Assembly (NCBI GenBank): GCA_031283405.1
Contig: JAITBX010000153.1
Location: forward strand, 1 to 18,285
Direction of reading: 5' to 3'
From: Burkholderiales bacterium
Lineage (GTDB): Bacteria; Pseudomonadota; Gammaproteobacteria; Burkholderiales; Casimicrobiaceae
DNA: 18,285 nt
Within the stretch, counting starts at the first letter, position 1. Each line of letters opens with the position of its first letter. A program made the translations under genes and the position numbers. The notes under the pieces were generated by a model, which worked only from the letters and a program-made list of their open reading frames with translations, ran no database searches and had not been told where the DNA came from. Of the stretch, positions 7,031 to 15,055 are shown piece by piece.

Positions 7031-8197
7031 ATGAAAATAATGAACGGCTCGATGAAAAAACAAAAAGGCGCGACGATTGTTGAATTGATGATCGCAGTTC
7101 TGATCGGCACGCTGGCGATGTACGCTGTCTATCGGGTTTACGAAGGAACGGAGCGCGCCAAGCGGACGATCGCTACTGTCGGCGACGCGCAGATGTCGGG
7201 GCTGTATTCCACTTTTTTGCTGGAAGAAAGCATTCAAAACGCCGGTTTCGCTTTGATGTTCAACAAAACGAGCCTGATGAAATGCCCCAATAATCCGATC
7301 GGCGCGCCCGCGACGCCTTCGGACACCTCCGTGGCGCTTTCTCTGAAACCGTTGCCTGTGGTCATTGATCGGTCGCCGGATACGGCTCGTTCCGACTTCG
7401 CCAACTTCGACGACATCTATGTGTTCGCCGGGCGCTCGTCTCGCTATGTGATGCCGCTGACGGTCGATGGCGCCAACGCCAATACGCCTTTCGGCTTCAT
7501 CAAAGACACGGTTTTGGTGGACACGCAAACGAGCGCGTGCAACCTTTATCTCGTGACCGCAGATATTGCGGCGGAGCCGTCAGGAGCGCCCGTCAGCACA
7601 CCCGTCAGCGCGAACATTCATGGAGCGGGAGGAGCGACGCCTGTCAGCGGGGCGAAGCTGATTAGTTTGGGTGTGCCGTCGCGGCTTCGTTACTATGTCG
7701 ATGAACACAACACCTTGCAGGTGGAAGTGTGGAATCTGGACACCAGCTCAACAAATCCAAATCCGACGGGGCAATGGATTCGCACTCGCACCGACCCCAT
7801 CATTTCCGGCGTGATGCTGCTGCGGGCGCAATACGGCATTGACACGACGGTCACAGAAACCAATCCGGGAAGCGGCGTCACCGCTTGGGTGGATGCGGAC
7901 GTTCCGTGGGACATGAGCACCTTGCAGGGGCTTACCAACCCCGTCACGGTTGACCAAATCAAGGCGATTCGCCTGGCGCTGATCGTGCGCACGGATGAGC
8001 CGGAAAACTCGGCCACGTTCAATCAGGCGACCGACTTCAACGTGTTTCAAAGCTGCCCCACTGCCGGCGGTTGCGGAGAGGCCATAAAGGTAAGTTTCCC
8101 GGCGGGGACAGGCAAGGGCGGCACGACCTACCGTTATCGAATGTACGAAAAAGTCATTCCGTTGAGAAACACGCTTTACAACTTGCCTACAACCTAA
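7031..8197 (+). CDS. pilW: Type IV pilus assembly protein PilW
   Basis: This is a 388-residue minor prepilin of normal PilW length. The leader ends KKQKG, followed by ATIVELMIAVLIGTLAMYAV (cleavage after Gly13, Glu5 kept) and YRVYEGTERAKRTIATVGDAQ. The large globular part includes MSGLYSTFLLEESIQNAGFAL, the PilW-typical region after the helix. It begins four bases after the pilV stop, with only a weak ribosome motif formed by tgag over that stop, which suggests translational coupling. PilW is a core minor pilin and links to PilX and PilY1 in the tip initiation complex. Its C-terminal half contains RYRMYEKVIPLRN, a common end of PilW proteins. Confidence 0.9.
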   Translation: MKIMNGSMKKQKGATIVELMIAVLIGTLAMYAVYRVYEGTERAKRTIATVGDAQMSGLYSTFLLEESIQNAGFALMFNKTSLMKCPNNPIGAPATPSDTSVALSLKPLPVVIDRSPDTARSDFANFDDIYVFAGRSSRYVMPLTVDGANANTPFGFIKDTVLVDTQTSACNLYLVTADIAAEPSGAPVSTPVSANIHGAGGATPVSGAKLISLGVPSRLRYYVDEHNTLQVEVWNLDTSSTNPNPTGQWIRTRTDPIISGVMLLRAQYGIDTTVTETNPGSGVTAWVDADVPWDMSTLQGLTNPVTVDQIKAIRLALIVRTDEPENSATFNQATDFNVFQSCPTAGGCGEAIKVSFPAGTGKGGTTYRYRMYEKVIPLRNTLYNLPTT

Positions 8198-8219
8198 CTT
8201 AAAGATTGGGGTGATGGAA

Positions 8220-8873
8220 ATGAAAAAAAATCAAATCAGGAAGGCAGCTCGAAATTCAAGGGGGAAGACGTTCCTCAAGCAACGCGGTATCGTTTTGCTG
8301 GTGACGCTTCTGGTGCTGGTGGCGATGATGCTGGTGTCCGTCGGCATCATGCGTTCGGTCGATACCTCGACGATGGCCGTGAGCAACATGGCTTTCCGGC
8401 AGGCCGCCGAAGCCTCGGCGAATCAAGCGATTGAAACGGCGGTCAAGGATTTGTTCAACGGCGCTTTGGCAGGCGAGACGGCGTACAACAATGCCGCGCC
8501 AGATTACTTTGCCTGGTATTCCCCGAGTGATGATAACGCGCAAGGAATTCCTGACTTCCGGCTCAACGCGATTCGCGGAGAAACGGATGAAAATTCTAAA
8601 AACACTACCCGAACGCTCATTGAAAGAATGTGTTCCGCGCAAGGACAACCCAATCCTCCGACGGTGGTGTGTCTGGCGGAGACGCTCGCCGATCGCCCGG
8701 GCGTCGATAACAGTATCAACAAGGCCGGCGAAGATCAGGATGACTTGAATGCTTCAGGTTCTTCCGGCGGCGGCGGCGGCGCCGTCAGCGCGAATTTGTA
8801 CCGCATCAGTGTGCGTGTTGACGGCCCCAATGGGTCGGTGGCCTACGCGCAAGCGGTGATTTCTCGACCGTAA
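8220..8873 (+). CDS. pilX: Type IV pilus minor pilin PilX
   Basis: This is about 217 residues. After a basic leader (KKNQIRKAARNS...FLKQRG) comes IVLLVTLLVLVAMMLVSVGIMRS. It has Gly at -1 but no Glu at +5, as is usual for the PilX/GspK-like minor pilins, which sit at the very tip. TSTMAVSNMAFRQAAEASANQAIE is the characteristic PilX continuation. The frame also has GTG at 8211 and ATG at 8214; the ATG at 8220 is best spaced from gggg (8208-8211), but the choice is uncertain. A glycine-rich stretch (SSGGGGGAV) precedes the final strand region. It sits between pilW and pilY1 in the standard operon order. Confidence 0.88.
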   Translation: MKKNQIRKAARNSRGKTFLKQRGIVLLVTLLVLVAMMLVSVGIMRSVDTSTMAVSNMAFRQAAEASANQAIETAVKDLFNGALAGETAYNNAAPDYFAWYSPSDDNAQGIPDFRLNAIRGETDENSKNTTRTLIERMCSAQGQPNPPTVVCLAETLADRPGVDNSINKAGEDQDDLNASGSSGGGGGAVSANLYRISVRVDGPNGSVAYAQAVISRP

Positions 8874-8920
8874 TCCATGAATTTATAAATAGATCCATAT
8901 AAATAAATCAAGGGGGCATC

Positions 8921-11900
8921 ATGAAAAACCATTCACATTTTTTGCGGGCGAAGCGTTCGACACTCCGGAGCGAAAGCCTGTTTCTTGCTCTGGGGCTTCT
9001 GCTTCCGGGCAGCCTGCTGGCGCAACCTGTGCAGTTGTCGGATACTCCCTTGGCGGCGGAAAGCAGAACGCCTACTGCTGTTATGTTGATTGCCGACGAT
9101 TCCGTGAGTATGAGCGCTGCTTTTACGCCCGATAATCTCGGCGCCGGTACAGGCACCGATACGAGCCTCCTTATTCAGAGCGCTTGCTATACGACGGCGA
9201 CGACGACGACCTGCGGCACCACAGCGCCGCTGTCCGCTTGCTGGAATACCTGCGACACGACAGACGCCTATACCGGCGCCAACTATACGGCGGTCAAGGA
9301 AATCTTCAAAGGCGGGCAACCGCCCTTGTCGGCGGCGGCGCTCAACGGCATGGCGTACAACCCTCTCGTCACCTATACCCCGCCCATACAACCGGACGGC
9401 ACGTCTTTTCCCAGCATGGACGGAAGCTCTGCCGCCAACGGCGGCGCGGGCTGGACAAACGTGGTTTGGAACACATCCTTGTGGACAGCCAATAACCGGC
9501 CTCCTGCCGTCAATCTGAAAACGTTGACCTTGGCCAACACGGCAATACAGTCCTATGCCTTGCAAAACCGATACATGATAGGGGCGAAGTTGCCTTCGGC
9601 GACGATGACGTCCCCGCCCATCACCGTCAGCGGAACCGGAAGCGCGACGACTTATACCTTTCCTGTCCATTACTTTCGCACCAGTGTCAAATGGTGCAAA
9701 TCAAAGCGGACATCGGGGGTGATGATCGGCTCCGCCGATCCGGGGGCGATCAGCGTGGCGGGAACCAAGCTCTCGTTCGGCAACTGCGCCGATGAATATT
9801 TGGCCGGCACCTACATCTATCCGTATTACTATTCGCCGTCGGCGGATTACAATCTCGATGTCAACGCCGCCAACAATTTGAACAAGCCGGCGTTTGATCT
9901 GGTGGTGCTCGATCCGGTCAATATCAAAGTGGCTACGGTCAACGCGGAGAACAACTGGACTTTCACTGTATCGGGAACGGTGAATCACTGGTATCTCGAC
10001 GAGGTCGAAGGGACGAAGGTAAAAATAACGCGCACAGCCCAGGAAGAGATCACCAATTACGCCAACTGGGCGGCGTATTACAGAAACCGCTTTGCCGCCG
10101 TGAAGGCCGCCGCTTCGCTGGCTTTTTCGGGCATTCACGGCAACCGTATTTCAGCGGGCTTCGTGACGATCAACACGACGGCAACCAGAATGCCTGCCTC
10201 ACTGGGGACGCTCGAAGATTTTGGCTCGGCGTCGAGCGCGCCGAACCGGACGACGTTTTATAACAACTTGATCGGTTTTGAAGCAAATGGATCAGGCACG
10301 CCGTTGAGAACAGCGCTTGACGCTGTCGGCAACAAGTTCGGTTCTACTTACATCAACGCGAGCAGCGCGAACTCCTGCCAGAAAAATCATGTGATCATGT
10401 TTACCGACGGACGCTGGAATGACAGTTATTCAAGAGTGGGAAATTGGGATATGTCTGTTCAGCGCGCGCTCCCGACGACAGGCAATATCGACATTTATGG
10501 AACCTCCATGAACCCTGCGGCGACAGGAACGCCATGGCCGACGCCGATTTACGATGCCACAAACACCGCCAATACGCTGGCCGACATCGCGCTCTATTAT
10601 TGGAGCAATCGGCTTGGTCCCGCAACCTTGGGCAACAAGGTAGCGGCAGTGCAGGGAAAGGATCCGGCAACTTGGCCGCATTTGAATTTTCACGGAATGG
10701 GATTTGGCGTCAAGGGAACTTTGCCGTCGAGCGATCAGAAGGCGACGCTGGCGAAGATTAAGAACAAGACGCTTCACTGGCCGTCGCCTAACGCTACCAC
10801 CAATCCCTTGACGACGGTCGATGATCTTTGGCATGCGACGGTCAACGGCTTCGGACGCTATGTGAGCGCCGGGTCTCCCGACGATTTCCGCCGTGGTCTC
10901 AACGGGATTCTGAATGAAATTTCGAACATCAGCGGCGCGCGCGCGGCTTCTGCTTTCACGAACCGCAATACGACGGACAGCGACGCCGACAATTACAACT
11001 ACTCGGTTTCTTTTTTGTCGGGGTGGAGCGGAGATGTCGTTCGCAGAAACATTCTTCCCTCGGGCGAAGTCGATATGAAGGCAGGCAATACGGCGTCTGC
11101 CGCCGCCAATCTTGAAACCGTATTGACGGCGACAGGAACTTCGACGCCGTGGCTTGATGCCCGCTTTATTTTCACGCGGAAAGGCGGGGAATATTCTTCG
11201 GTCAATGCGATTCCTTTCCAATACGATTATCTGACGCCGGCGCAGCGCGGCAATCTGGGAGCGAGCGCCTCCACGCAGAAAAAAATGATTGCTTATTTGC
11301 GCGGCGACAAATCCAATGAGGGCGACGGCGCAGGAAGATTCCGGCCACGGACAGGCCAGCTGGGCGACATCGTTGACGCCGCGCCGATCGTGGTAAAAAA
11401 TCCGGGGTGGAATTACGACGACAATAAGAATAGCGGATATGAGGATTTTACAAAGACCAACAAAGCTCGTGACACGATGGTGTATGTCGCGGCCAACGAC
11501 GGCATGCTGCACGCCTTCGACAAGGATTTGAACGAACGGTGGGCGTACGTTCCGATGGACATCATTCGTGATCCGGCCGCCGGCGGCATCGCTGCTTTGA
11601 GTTTTCAGAACGACGATCCCATTCATCCGTTCCGGCATTTGTTTTACGTCAACGCGACGCCGCGGACGCAGGATGTCAAGATCGGCAAGGAGTGGAAAAC
11701 GGTATTGGTGGGCGGCTTGGGTAAAGGCGGGAAGTCGTATTACGCGCTCGATGTCACCGACAGCAAGGCAGTCACCAATGAAGCCGCTGGCGCTCAAGCG
11801 AAATCGCTGTGGGAATTTACCGATCCCGACATGGGCTACACCTTCGGCAGACCCATTTTGACAAAAACCAACGCCTGGGATAATCCGGATGCGCCCGGAG

Positions 11901-12889
11901 AAACAAAGTGGGTGGCCATTCTTCCTTCGGGATACAGCAACGCCAGCGGCAAAGCCTGCCTCTTCTTTGTTGACTTGGCAACCGGCGCCAAGGTCAGCGG
12001 CAGAGATGAACTTTGCACCACCGAAGGAACGGCAAACGACCCTCTGGAAATGGTCGCTATCGGCGGGTATGTCAAAGACCCGCACGATCAGGTGATGCTC
12101 TATGTTTATGGCGGCGATCAGAAGGGAAATTTCTGGCGCTTCGATTTGACCGACACTGATTCGACCCATTGGATTGCCGAAAAATTTGCGATGCTTCAAG
12201 ACAGCGCCGGCAACAAGCAATATGTGACGACAGAGCCGTGGCCGCAGGATTCCGAAACCGGCGGACATTTTGTGCTGGTCGGCACGGGCGGATTCCGAAA
12301 CGATGCGGATTTGACCGCGAAGACTCCGGTCAACACGTTCTACTCTTTCTACGACAACTGGCCTGCGCCCATAACGCTACAGAGTCGCGGCAACTTGTCT
12401 GAAATATCGAGCGCGAAAGGAAACCTTCTTAGCGGAACATCGGATCCGGACAAAGGGTGGTATCAGGATATAGACGCCGGATACCACATCAATGTCAATC
12501 CGCAGTCGGCATTCTACATTGCGGCATGGGCGGCGAATTCGTACATCAGCAATACGTCCACGAACCCGTGCAGCATGGCGACGCTTAGCGGCAAGTTCTA
12601 CGCTCACACCGTCTCGCGCGGCAAACCTGCTCTTGGCGAAACCACAGCGGGAGCGGGAGACGGCACGATTCCTTACATCTCGGTGCCGACGGGAATCTCC
12701 GGCTTTACGCTTCTTTCGGTTTTGGGACACGATGGAAATTCGAGACTGACCATAGGGATTGACGATACTTCCGGCAGCCTGATTACTCTTGACAACAACA
12801 GCGATCTTGGCAAGCTGGGCGGCTCTTCTCCGGCAAGCAACCTCCCGAGCGTCCCCAAGCGGATTGGTATTCGGTTTATCGACAATTGA
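8921..12889 (+). CDS. pilY1: Type IV pilus tip adhesin/assembly factor PilY1
   Basis: This is a 1322-residue secreted protein. Start ATG follows aaggggg with four-base spacing. An N-terminal signal peptide with a basic part (to about residue 18) and hydrophobic core FLALGLLLPGSLLA suggests cleavage after A34. A von Willebrand A-like domain begins at VMLIADDSVSMS, with a MIDAS-type DxSxS (D59, S61, S63); HVIMFTDGRWND near residue 496 is a second vWA element. The C-terminal third carries the PilC/PilY1 beta-propeller, with MVYVAANDGMLHAFDKDL (853 onward), and repeats such as LVGGLGKGGKSYYALDV and VYGGDQKGNFWRFDL. PilY1 sits at the pilus tip with the minor pilins, controls extension and retraction, and can bind surfaces. 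I do not see the classical DxDxNxD calcium loop clearly. It is the last gene of the operon. Confidence 0.95.
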   Translation: MKNHSHFLRAKRSTLRSESLFLALGLLLPGSLLAQPVQLSDTPLAAESRTPTAVMLIADDSVSMSAAFTPDNLGAGTGTDTSLLIQSACYTTATTTTCGTTAPLSACWNTCDTTDAYTGANYTAVKEIFKGGQPPLSAAALNGMAYNPLVTYTPPIQPDGTSFPSMDGSSAANGGAGWTNVVWNTSLWTANNRPPAVNLKTLTLANTAIQSYALQNRYMIGAKLPSATMTSPPITVSGTGSATTYTFPVHYFRTSVKWCKSKRTSGVMIGSADPGAISVAGTKLSFGNCADEYLAGTYIYPYYYSPSADYNLDVNAANNLNKPAFDLVVLDPVNIKVATVNAENNWTFTVSGTVNHWYLDEVEGTKVKITRTAQEEITNYANWAAYYRNRFAAVKAAASLAFSGIHGNRISAGFVTINTTATRMPASLGTLEDFGSASSAPNRTTFYNNLIGFEANGSGTPLRTALDAVGNKFGSTYINASSANSCQKNHVIMFTDGRWNDSYSRVGNWDMSVQRALPTTGNIDIYGTSMNPAATGTPWPTPIYDATNTANTLADIALYYWSNRLGPATLGNKVAAVQGKDPATWPHLNFHGMGFGVKGTLPSSDQKATLAKIKNKTLHWPSPNATTNPLTTVDDLWHATVNGFGRYVSAGSPDDFRRGLNGILNEISNISGARAASAFTNRNTTDSDADNYNYSVSFLSGWSGDVVRRNILPSGEVDMKAGNTASAAANLETVLTATGTSTPWLDARFIFTRKGGEYSSVNAIPFQYDYLTPAQRGNLGASASTQKKMIAYLRGDKSNEGDGAGRFRPRTGQLGDIVDAAPIVVKNPGWNYDDNKNSGYEDFTKTNKARDTMVYVAANDGMLHAFDKDLNERWAYVPMDIIRDPAAGGIAALSFQNDDPIHPFRHLFYVNATPRTQDVKIGKEWKTVLVGGLGKGGKSYYALDVTDSKAVTNEAAGAQAKSLWEFTDPDMGYTFGRPILTKTNAWDNPDAPGETKWVAILPSGYSNASGKACLFFVDLATGAKVSGRDELCTTEGTANDPLEMVAIGGYVKDPHDQVMLYVYGGDQKGNFWRFDLTDTDSTHWIAEKFAMLQDSAGNKQYVTTEPWPQDSETGGHFVLVGTGGFRNDADLTAKTPVNTFYSFYDNWPAPITLQSRGNLSEISSAKGNLLSGTSDPDKGWYQDIDAGYHINVNPQSAFYIAAWAANSYISNTSTNPCSMATLSGKFYAHTVSRGKPALGETTAGAGDGTIPYISVPTGISGFTLLSVLGHDGNSRLTIGIDDTSGSLITLDNNSDLGKLGGSSPASNLPSVPKRIGIRFIDN

Positions 12890-12902
12890 GTGGTGGCGCC
12901 AA

Positions 12903-12936
12903 GAAAACGCCTTGCGTGAATACGCAAGGCGTTTTC
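12903..12936. terminator. Intrinsic terminator of the pilus operon
   Basis: A perfect 15-bp stem, gaaaacgccttgcgt (12903-12917) with acgcaaggcgttttc (12922-12936), has a gaat tetraloop and lies 14 bases after the pilY1 stop. The stem carries an A-tract on one side and a T-tract on the other, so it can work in either direction. Confidence 0.9.
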
Positions 12937-12947
12937 GCATGATGCTT

Positions 12948-13050
12948 CCAGAAAAGGAGATACCCTTAAAACGCGGGATGGTTACCCTAAAAGTACCCCC
13001 AAAATTTCTGGCTGTCAATGGATATGCTTAGATACTGCTGGACGGTAACT
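12948..13050 (-). other. Possible integrase-upstream scar beside tRNA-Asn
   Basis: Between the pilY1 terminator and the tRNA terminator lies non-coding DNA. Read on the minus strand it carries repeated G-runs ending in gta (gggggtact, agggtaacc, aagggtatc), within an inverted repeat ccagaaa (12948-12954)/tttctgg (13005-13011). I recall such GGGGGTA series upstream of tyrosine-integrase genes of elements that insert at tRNA genes. Next to it is the string gatactgctggacgg. No integrase is present. The reading as a leftover of an excised element next to the tRNA 3' end is an inference. Confidence 0.35.
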
Positions 13051-13066
13051 GACTGTTTTCCCTATG

Positions 13067-13102
13067 AAAAAAGCCGCCTGATGGATGTTATCGGACGGCT
13101 TT
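13067..13102 (-). terminator. Intrinsic terminator of the tRNA-Asn transcript
   Basis: On the minus strand, aaagccg (complement of 13096-13102) pairs with cggcttt (complement of 13070-13076) and runs into a stretch of six T. It lies directly downstream of the tRNA 3' end, as expected for a tRNA transcription unit. Confidence 0.75.
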
Positions 13103-13113
13103 GGATATAGGGC

Positions 13114-13189
13114 TGGCTCCTCGACCAGGGCTCGAACCTGGGACCTGCGGATTAACAGTCCGTCGCTCTACCGACTGAGCTATCGAGGA
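13114..13189 (-). tRNA. tRNA-Asn (anticodon GUU)
   Basis: The reverse complement is a full 76-base cloverleaf. The acceptor stem TCCTCGA pairs with TCGAGGA, followed by discriminator G and an encoded CCA (13114-13116). The D-arm sequence is AGCTCAGTCGGTAGAGC, the anticodon stem-loop CGGACTGTTAATCCG has anticodon GTT, and the T-arm contains GGTTCGAGCC. This closely follows bacterial tRNA-Asn. It reads AAU and AAC codons. A terminator lies downstream, and a possible integration scar abuts its 3' side; tRNA 3' ends are common insertion sites. Confidence 0.97.
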
Positions 13190-13199
13190 AAGAGGCGCA

Positions 13200-13205
13200 A
13201 TTCTA
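13200..13205 (-). promoter_or_regulatory. Candidate -10 box for tRNA-Asn
   Basis: On the minus strand tagaat lies ten bases upstream of the tRNA 5' end. No convincing -35 is seen (the bases at the right distance read about ttcccc), so this is only a plausible promoter element. Confidence 0.3.
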
Positions 13206-13234
13206 GCAGGTCGCGGGGGAAAGGGGAAGGCGGG

Positions 13235-13246
13235 GGTCGCCCCTAC
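13235..13246 (-). repeat. Half copy of the GTAGGGGCGACC element
   Basis: ggtcgcccctac is the exact reverse complement of the 12-base left arm of the palindromic elements at 2139-2150 and 16808-16819. It lies in the 84-base gap between tRNA-Asn and the RsmI-like gene, which otherwise holds only a candidate tRNA promoter. Confidence 0.55.
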
Positions 13247-13273
13247 GAAGGGATGATGCAAAAGGCGCGATGC

Positions 13274-14005
13274 TCACCCCTGCAACAAAAATATGGCCGG
13301 GCGTTTCTGATACACCGCGCCATCGGCATCGCGCCATTCGAGGATGGGGCGGGTGATGACGGTTTCGCCGGCAAGGGTAAGGTCGGCCGCGACGCACAGT
13401 CGCGACTCGGGGTGCAGCGCGCGAATGATCGAAGCCAGCAGCGCGGCGTTGCGATAGGGCGTCTCGATGAAAATCTGGGTAGCGTGTTGTTGCCGCCGCG
13501 ATTCTTGTTCCAGATGGCGCAGGGTTTGAACGCGGGCATCTTCGGGAATCGGCAGATAGCCGTGAAAAGTGAAGCGCTGGCCGTTCATGCCGGACGCCAT
13601 CAGCGCCAGCAGCAGTGACGAAGGGCCGACCAGCGGTTTGACGGGAACGCCGCGTCGATGCGCGAGCGCGACGAGTGGAGCGCCGGGGTCGGCGACGCCG
13701 GGACAACCGGCATCGGTCAGAATACCCAGATCGGTTCCGGACAAGCAGGGCGCCAGCAAGGCGGCAAGCGCATCTGAATCTACGGCGGCTGCGTCGGGCG
13801 ATAAGGGCGGCAAGGGCTGAATGTCGAGCGCCGCGATAGCGTTGGGCAAGTCCAGCGTTTTGAGAAAAGCGCGCGCCGGTTTCGGCGTTTCGACCGCCCA
13901 ATAGGTGAGGCGGCGGGCGATGTCGAGCGTTTGCGCGGGCAATACGGTTTCCGGAGCGACGGCGCCCAGCAGATTGGGAACGAGGTACAGCGTGCCGGTC
14001 GTCAT
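13274..14005 (-). CDS. SAM-dependent methyltransferase, RsmI-like (tetrapyrrole methylase fold)
   Basis: This is a 243-residue protein of the tetrapyrrole (corrin/porphyrin) methylase superfamily. It starts with GTLYLVPNLLGA, has DLGILTDAGCPGVADPGAPLV (the SAM-site motif that reads VSDAGTPLINDPG in RsmI) and VKPLVGPSSLLLALMASGMNGQRFTFHGYLP. It differs from true RsmI (16S rRNA C1402 2'-O-methylase, about 286 residues) in lacking the GNL-D-T-R-A-L and EDTRHT segments; here the equivalent region reads YWAVETPKPARAFLKTL. It is therefore the shorter paralogue usually labelled only as SAM-dependent methyltransferase; its substrate is not known to me. Its ATG overlaps the maf stop by four bases (ATGA), so the two are translationally coupled. 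Confidence 0.85.
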   Translation of the reverse strand: MTTGTLYLVPNLLGAVAPETVLPAQTLDIARRLTYWAVETPKPARAFLKTLDLPNAIAALDIQPLPPLSPDAAAVDSDALAALLAPCLSGTDLGILTDAGCPGVADPGAPLVALAHRRGVPVKPLVGPSSLLLALMASGMNGQRFTFHGYLPIPEDARVQTLRHLEQESRRQQHATQIFIETPYRNAALLASIIRALHPESRLCVAADLTLAGETVITRPILEWRDADGAVYQKRPAIFLLQG

Positions 14006-14796
14006 GGCGCAGAATGAGAAATGAGGGGCGGCTGATGCAGCAGCGGATTGACGCCTTCGGCGCGCAGCAATCGCGCCAGCGCAATTAGCGGCAGACCGAT
14101 CAGAGCGGTGGGATCGTCGTTGTCGATGCGCTCGAAGAGCGCGATGCCGAGGTCTTCGGAGCGCACCGCACCGGCGCAGTTGTAGGGCTGCACGGCGTGA
14201 AGGTACGCCTCGATCTCGGCGTCGGTCAGCACACGATACGTCGTGGCGATATCGACGCGCACGCTACGGCAGCGTCCGGCTTGCGGATTGAACAGCGCCA
14301 AGCCGGTGCGGAAAATCACGGTTTTGCCGGACAGCGTTCGCAACTGCTTGCGGGCGTTGTCGAAATTGCCGGGCTTGCCGACGGCGACGCCGCCGGAATC
14401 GGCCACCTGATCGCCGCCGATGATCAAAACGCGGGGAGAGTCATCAGAGCGCTTTTGATTCAGTGGCGCACATTCCTGCACTGCCAGCCCCCACCCTAAC
14501 CCTCCCCCAGAGGGGGAGGGAATAGGGCTCCTTCCCCCTTTGGAGGAAGGTTGGGATGGGGGCAATGGGGACAAAGAATGAAGCGTCAACGCCTCACTTA
14601 AAACCGCGCCAACTTGTTGCGCGACCGCCCTCGCCTTGGCCTCGGACAATCGCAACACCAGTTGCGACGGCGTTTCCCCCGGCAACGGCGTCTCGTCGAT
14701 CTCCGGCGCGCAAACGGAAAACGGCAAGTTGAAGCGTTCCAGCAGCGCTTGCCGATATGGCGAGGTAGAAGCGAGGATCAGATGAACGGGGGACAT
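14002..14796 (-). CDS. yceF: Maf/YceF-type nucleotide pyrophosphatase with repeat-derived insertion
   Basis: The Maf family hydrolyses non-canonical nucleoside triphosphates; the YceF branch acts on m7GTP. From the ATG at 14796-14794 the 264-residue protein has HLILASTSPYRQALLERF at the N-terminus, the acidic APEIDETP (E32, D34, E35), LIIGGDQVAD (G127-D129-Q130; GxDQ is the YceF style rather than the GADT of dTTP-type Maf) and CAGAVRSEDLGIALFER. The family is about 190-200 residues. The excess is a stretch at about residues 65-115, coded by a dispersed repeat (14453-14603), between the helix KARAVAQQ and LIIGGDQ. The frame is preserved, so the protein is probably still active. The frame stays open upstream to 14931, but those residues are not family-like and come partly from a heptamer repeat. 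No clear ribosome site precedes the chosen ATG. Confidence 0.88.
   Translation of the reverse strand: MSPVHLILASTSPYRQALLERFNLPFSVCAPEIDETPLPGETPSQLVLRLSEAKARAVAQQVGAVLSEALTLHSLSPLPPSQPSSKGGRSPIPSPSGGGLGWGLAVQECAPLNQKRSDDSPRVLIIGGDQVADSGGVAVGKPGNFDNARKQLRTLSGKTVIFRTGLALFNPQAGRCRSVRVDIATTYRVLTDAEIEAYLHAVQPYNCAGAVRSEDLGIALFERIDNDDPTALIGLPLIALARLLRAEGVNPLLHQPPLISHSAP
14453..14603. repeat. Dispersed ~145-bp repeat, copy B, inside maf
   Basis: This 151-base element runs from ttttgattcagtggcgcacattcc-like sequence, through a double G/C-rich palindromic core (cctcccccagagggggagg, then ccttccccctttggaggaagg-like), to tcacttaaaa. It aligns from end to end with copy A at 3783-3925; B has an extra palindromic arm (about 14501-14525). 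In maf it encodes, on the minus strand, low-complexity residues rich in Ser, Pro and Gly (SPLPPSQPSSKGG, PSPSGGGLGWG). Confidence 0.8.
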
Positions 14797-14840
14797 AACA
14801 GGATCAGGATAACAGGAATCAGGATGTCTGACACCTGACA
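14796..14840. repeat. Degenerate heptamer tandem repeat at the maf start
   Basis: Units taacagg, atcagga, taacagg and aatcagg run head to tail from 14796 to 14823 with a 7-base period, followed by tgtctgacacctgaca. The same type of heptamer array is at 16764-16805. It abuts the maf start codon and occupies the place of its ribosome site. Confidence 0.6.
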
Positions 14841-14933
14841 TGGACGCCAAGCGATTGGCGGGATAATATCCTGAAATATTCAATCGGAAAGGTTTCATCG
14901 CGCCATTTTGATTCAAGCCGGAATACTGCAAAC

Positions 14934-14982
14934 CCCCGCCCCTTCGGGGCGACCTTTTTCAAAAGGGGTCTTGCCGGCGGGG
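14934..14982. repeat. Palindromic cluster in the maf-SulP divergent gap
   Basis: Outer arms ccccgcc (14934-14940) and ggcgggg (14976-14982) can enclose gcccc/ggggc (14938-14942, 14946-14950, an alternative pairing) and gacc/ggtc (14951-14954, 14967-14970). It lies in the 259-base gap between the divergent maf and SulP genes. No gene is seen in this gap, and promoters for both directions should lie here, but I cannot point to convincing boxes. Confidence 0.5.
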
Positions 14983-15055
14983 CTATCGCGGAGACAGGGC
15001 TAAATCGAAAACACCTCATCAGAAGCAAAATTCACGTCGTAAAACTCACCGCCTC

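Noticed and set aside
10430..12268. A 612-residue open frame on the minus strand inside pilY1.
   Set aside because: The sense strand is a complete, recognisable PilY1 with ribosome site and signal peptide; the antisense product has no family-like motifs and is a by-product of codon bias.
13203..14084. A 293-residue minus-strand frame covering the RsmI-like gene.
   Set aside because: It is another frame of the same strand; the 243-residue frame carries the methylase motifs and the ATGA overlap with maf.
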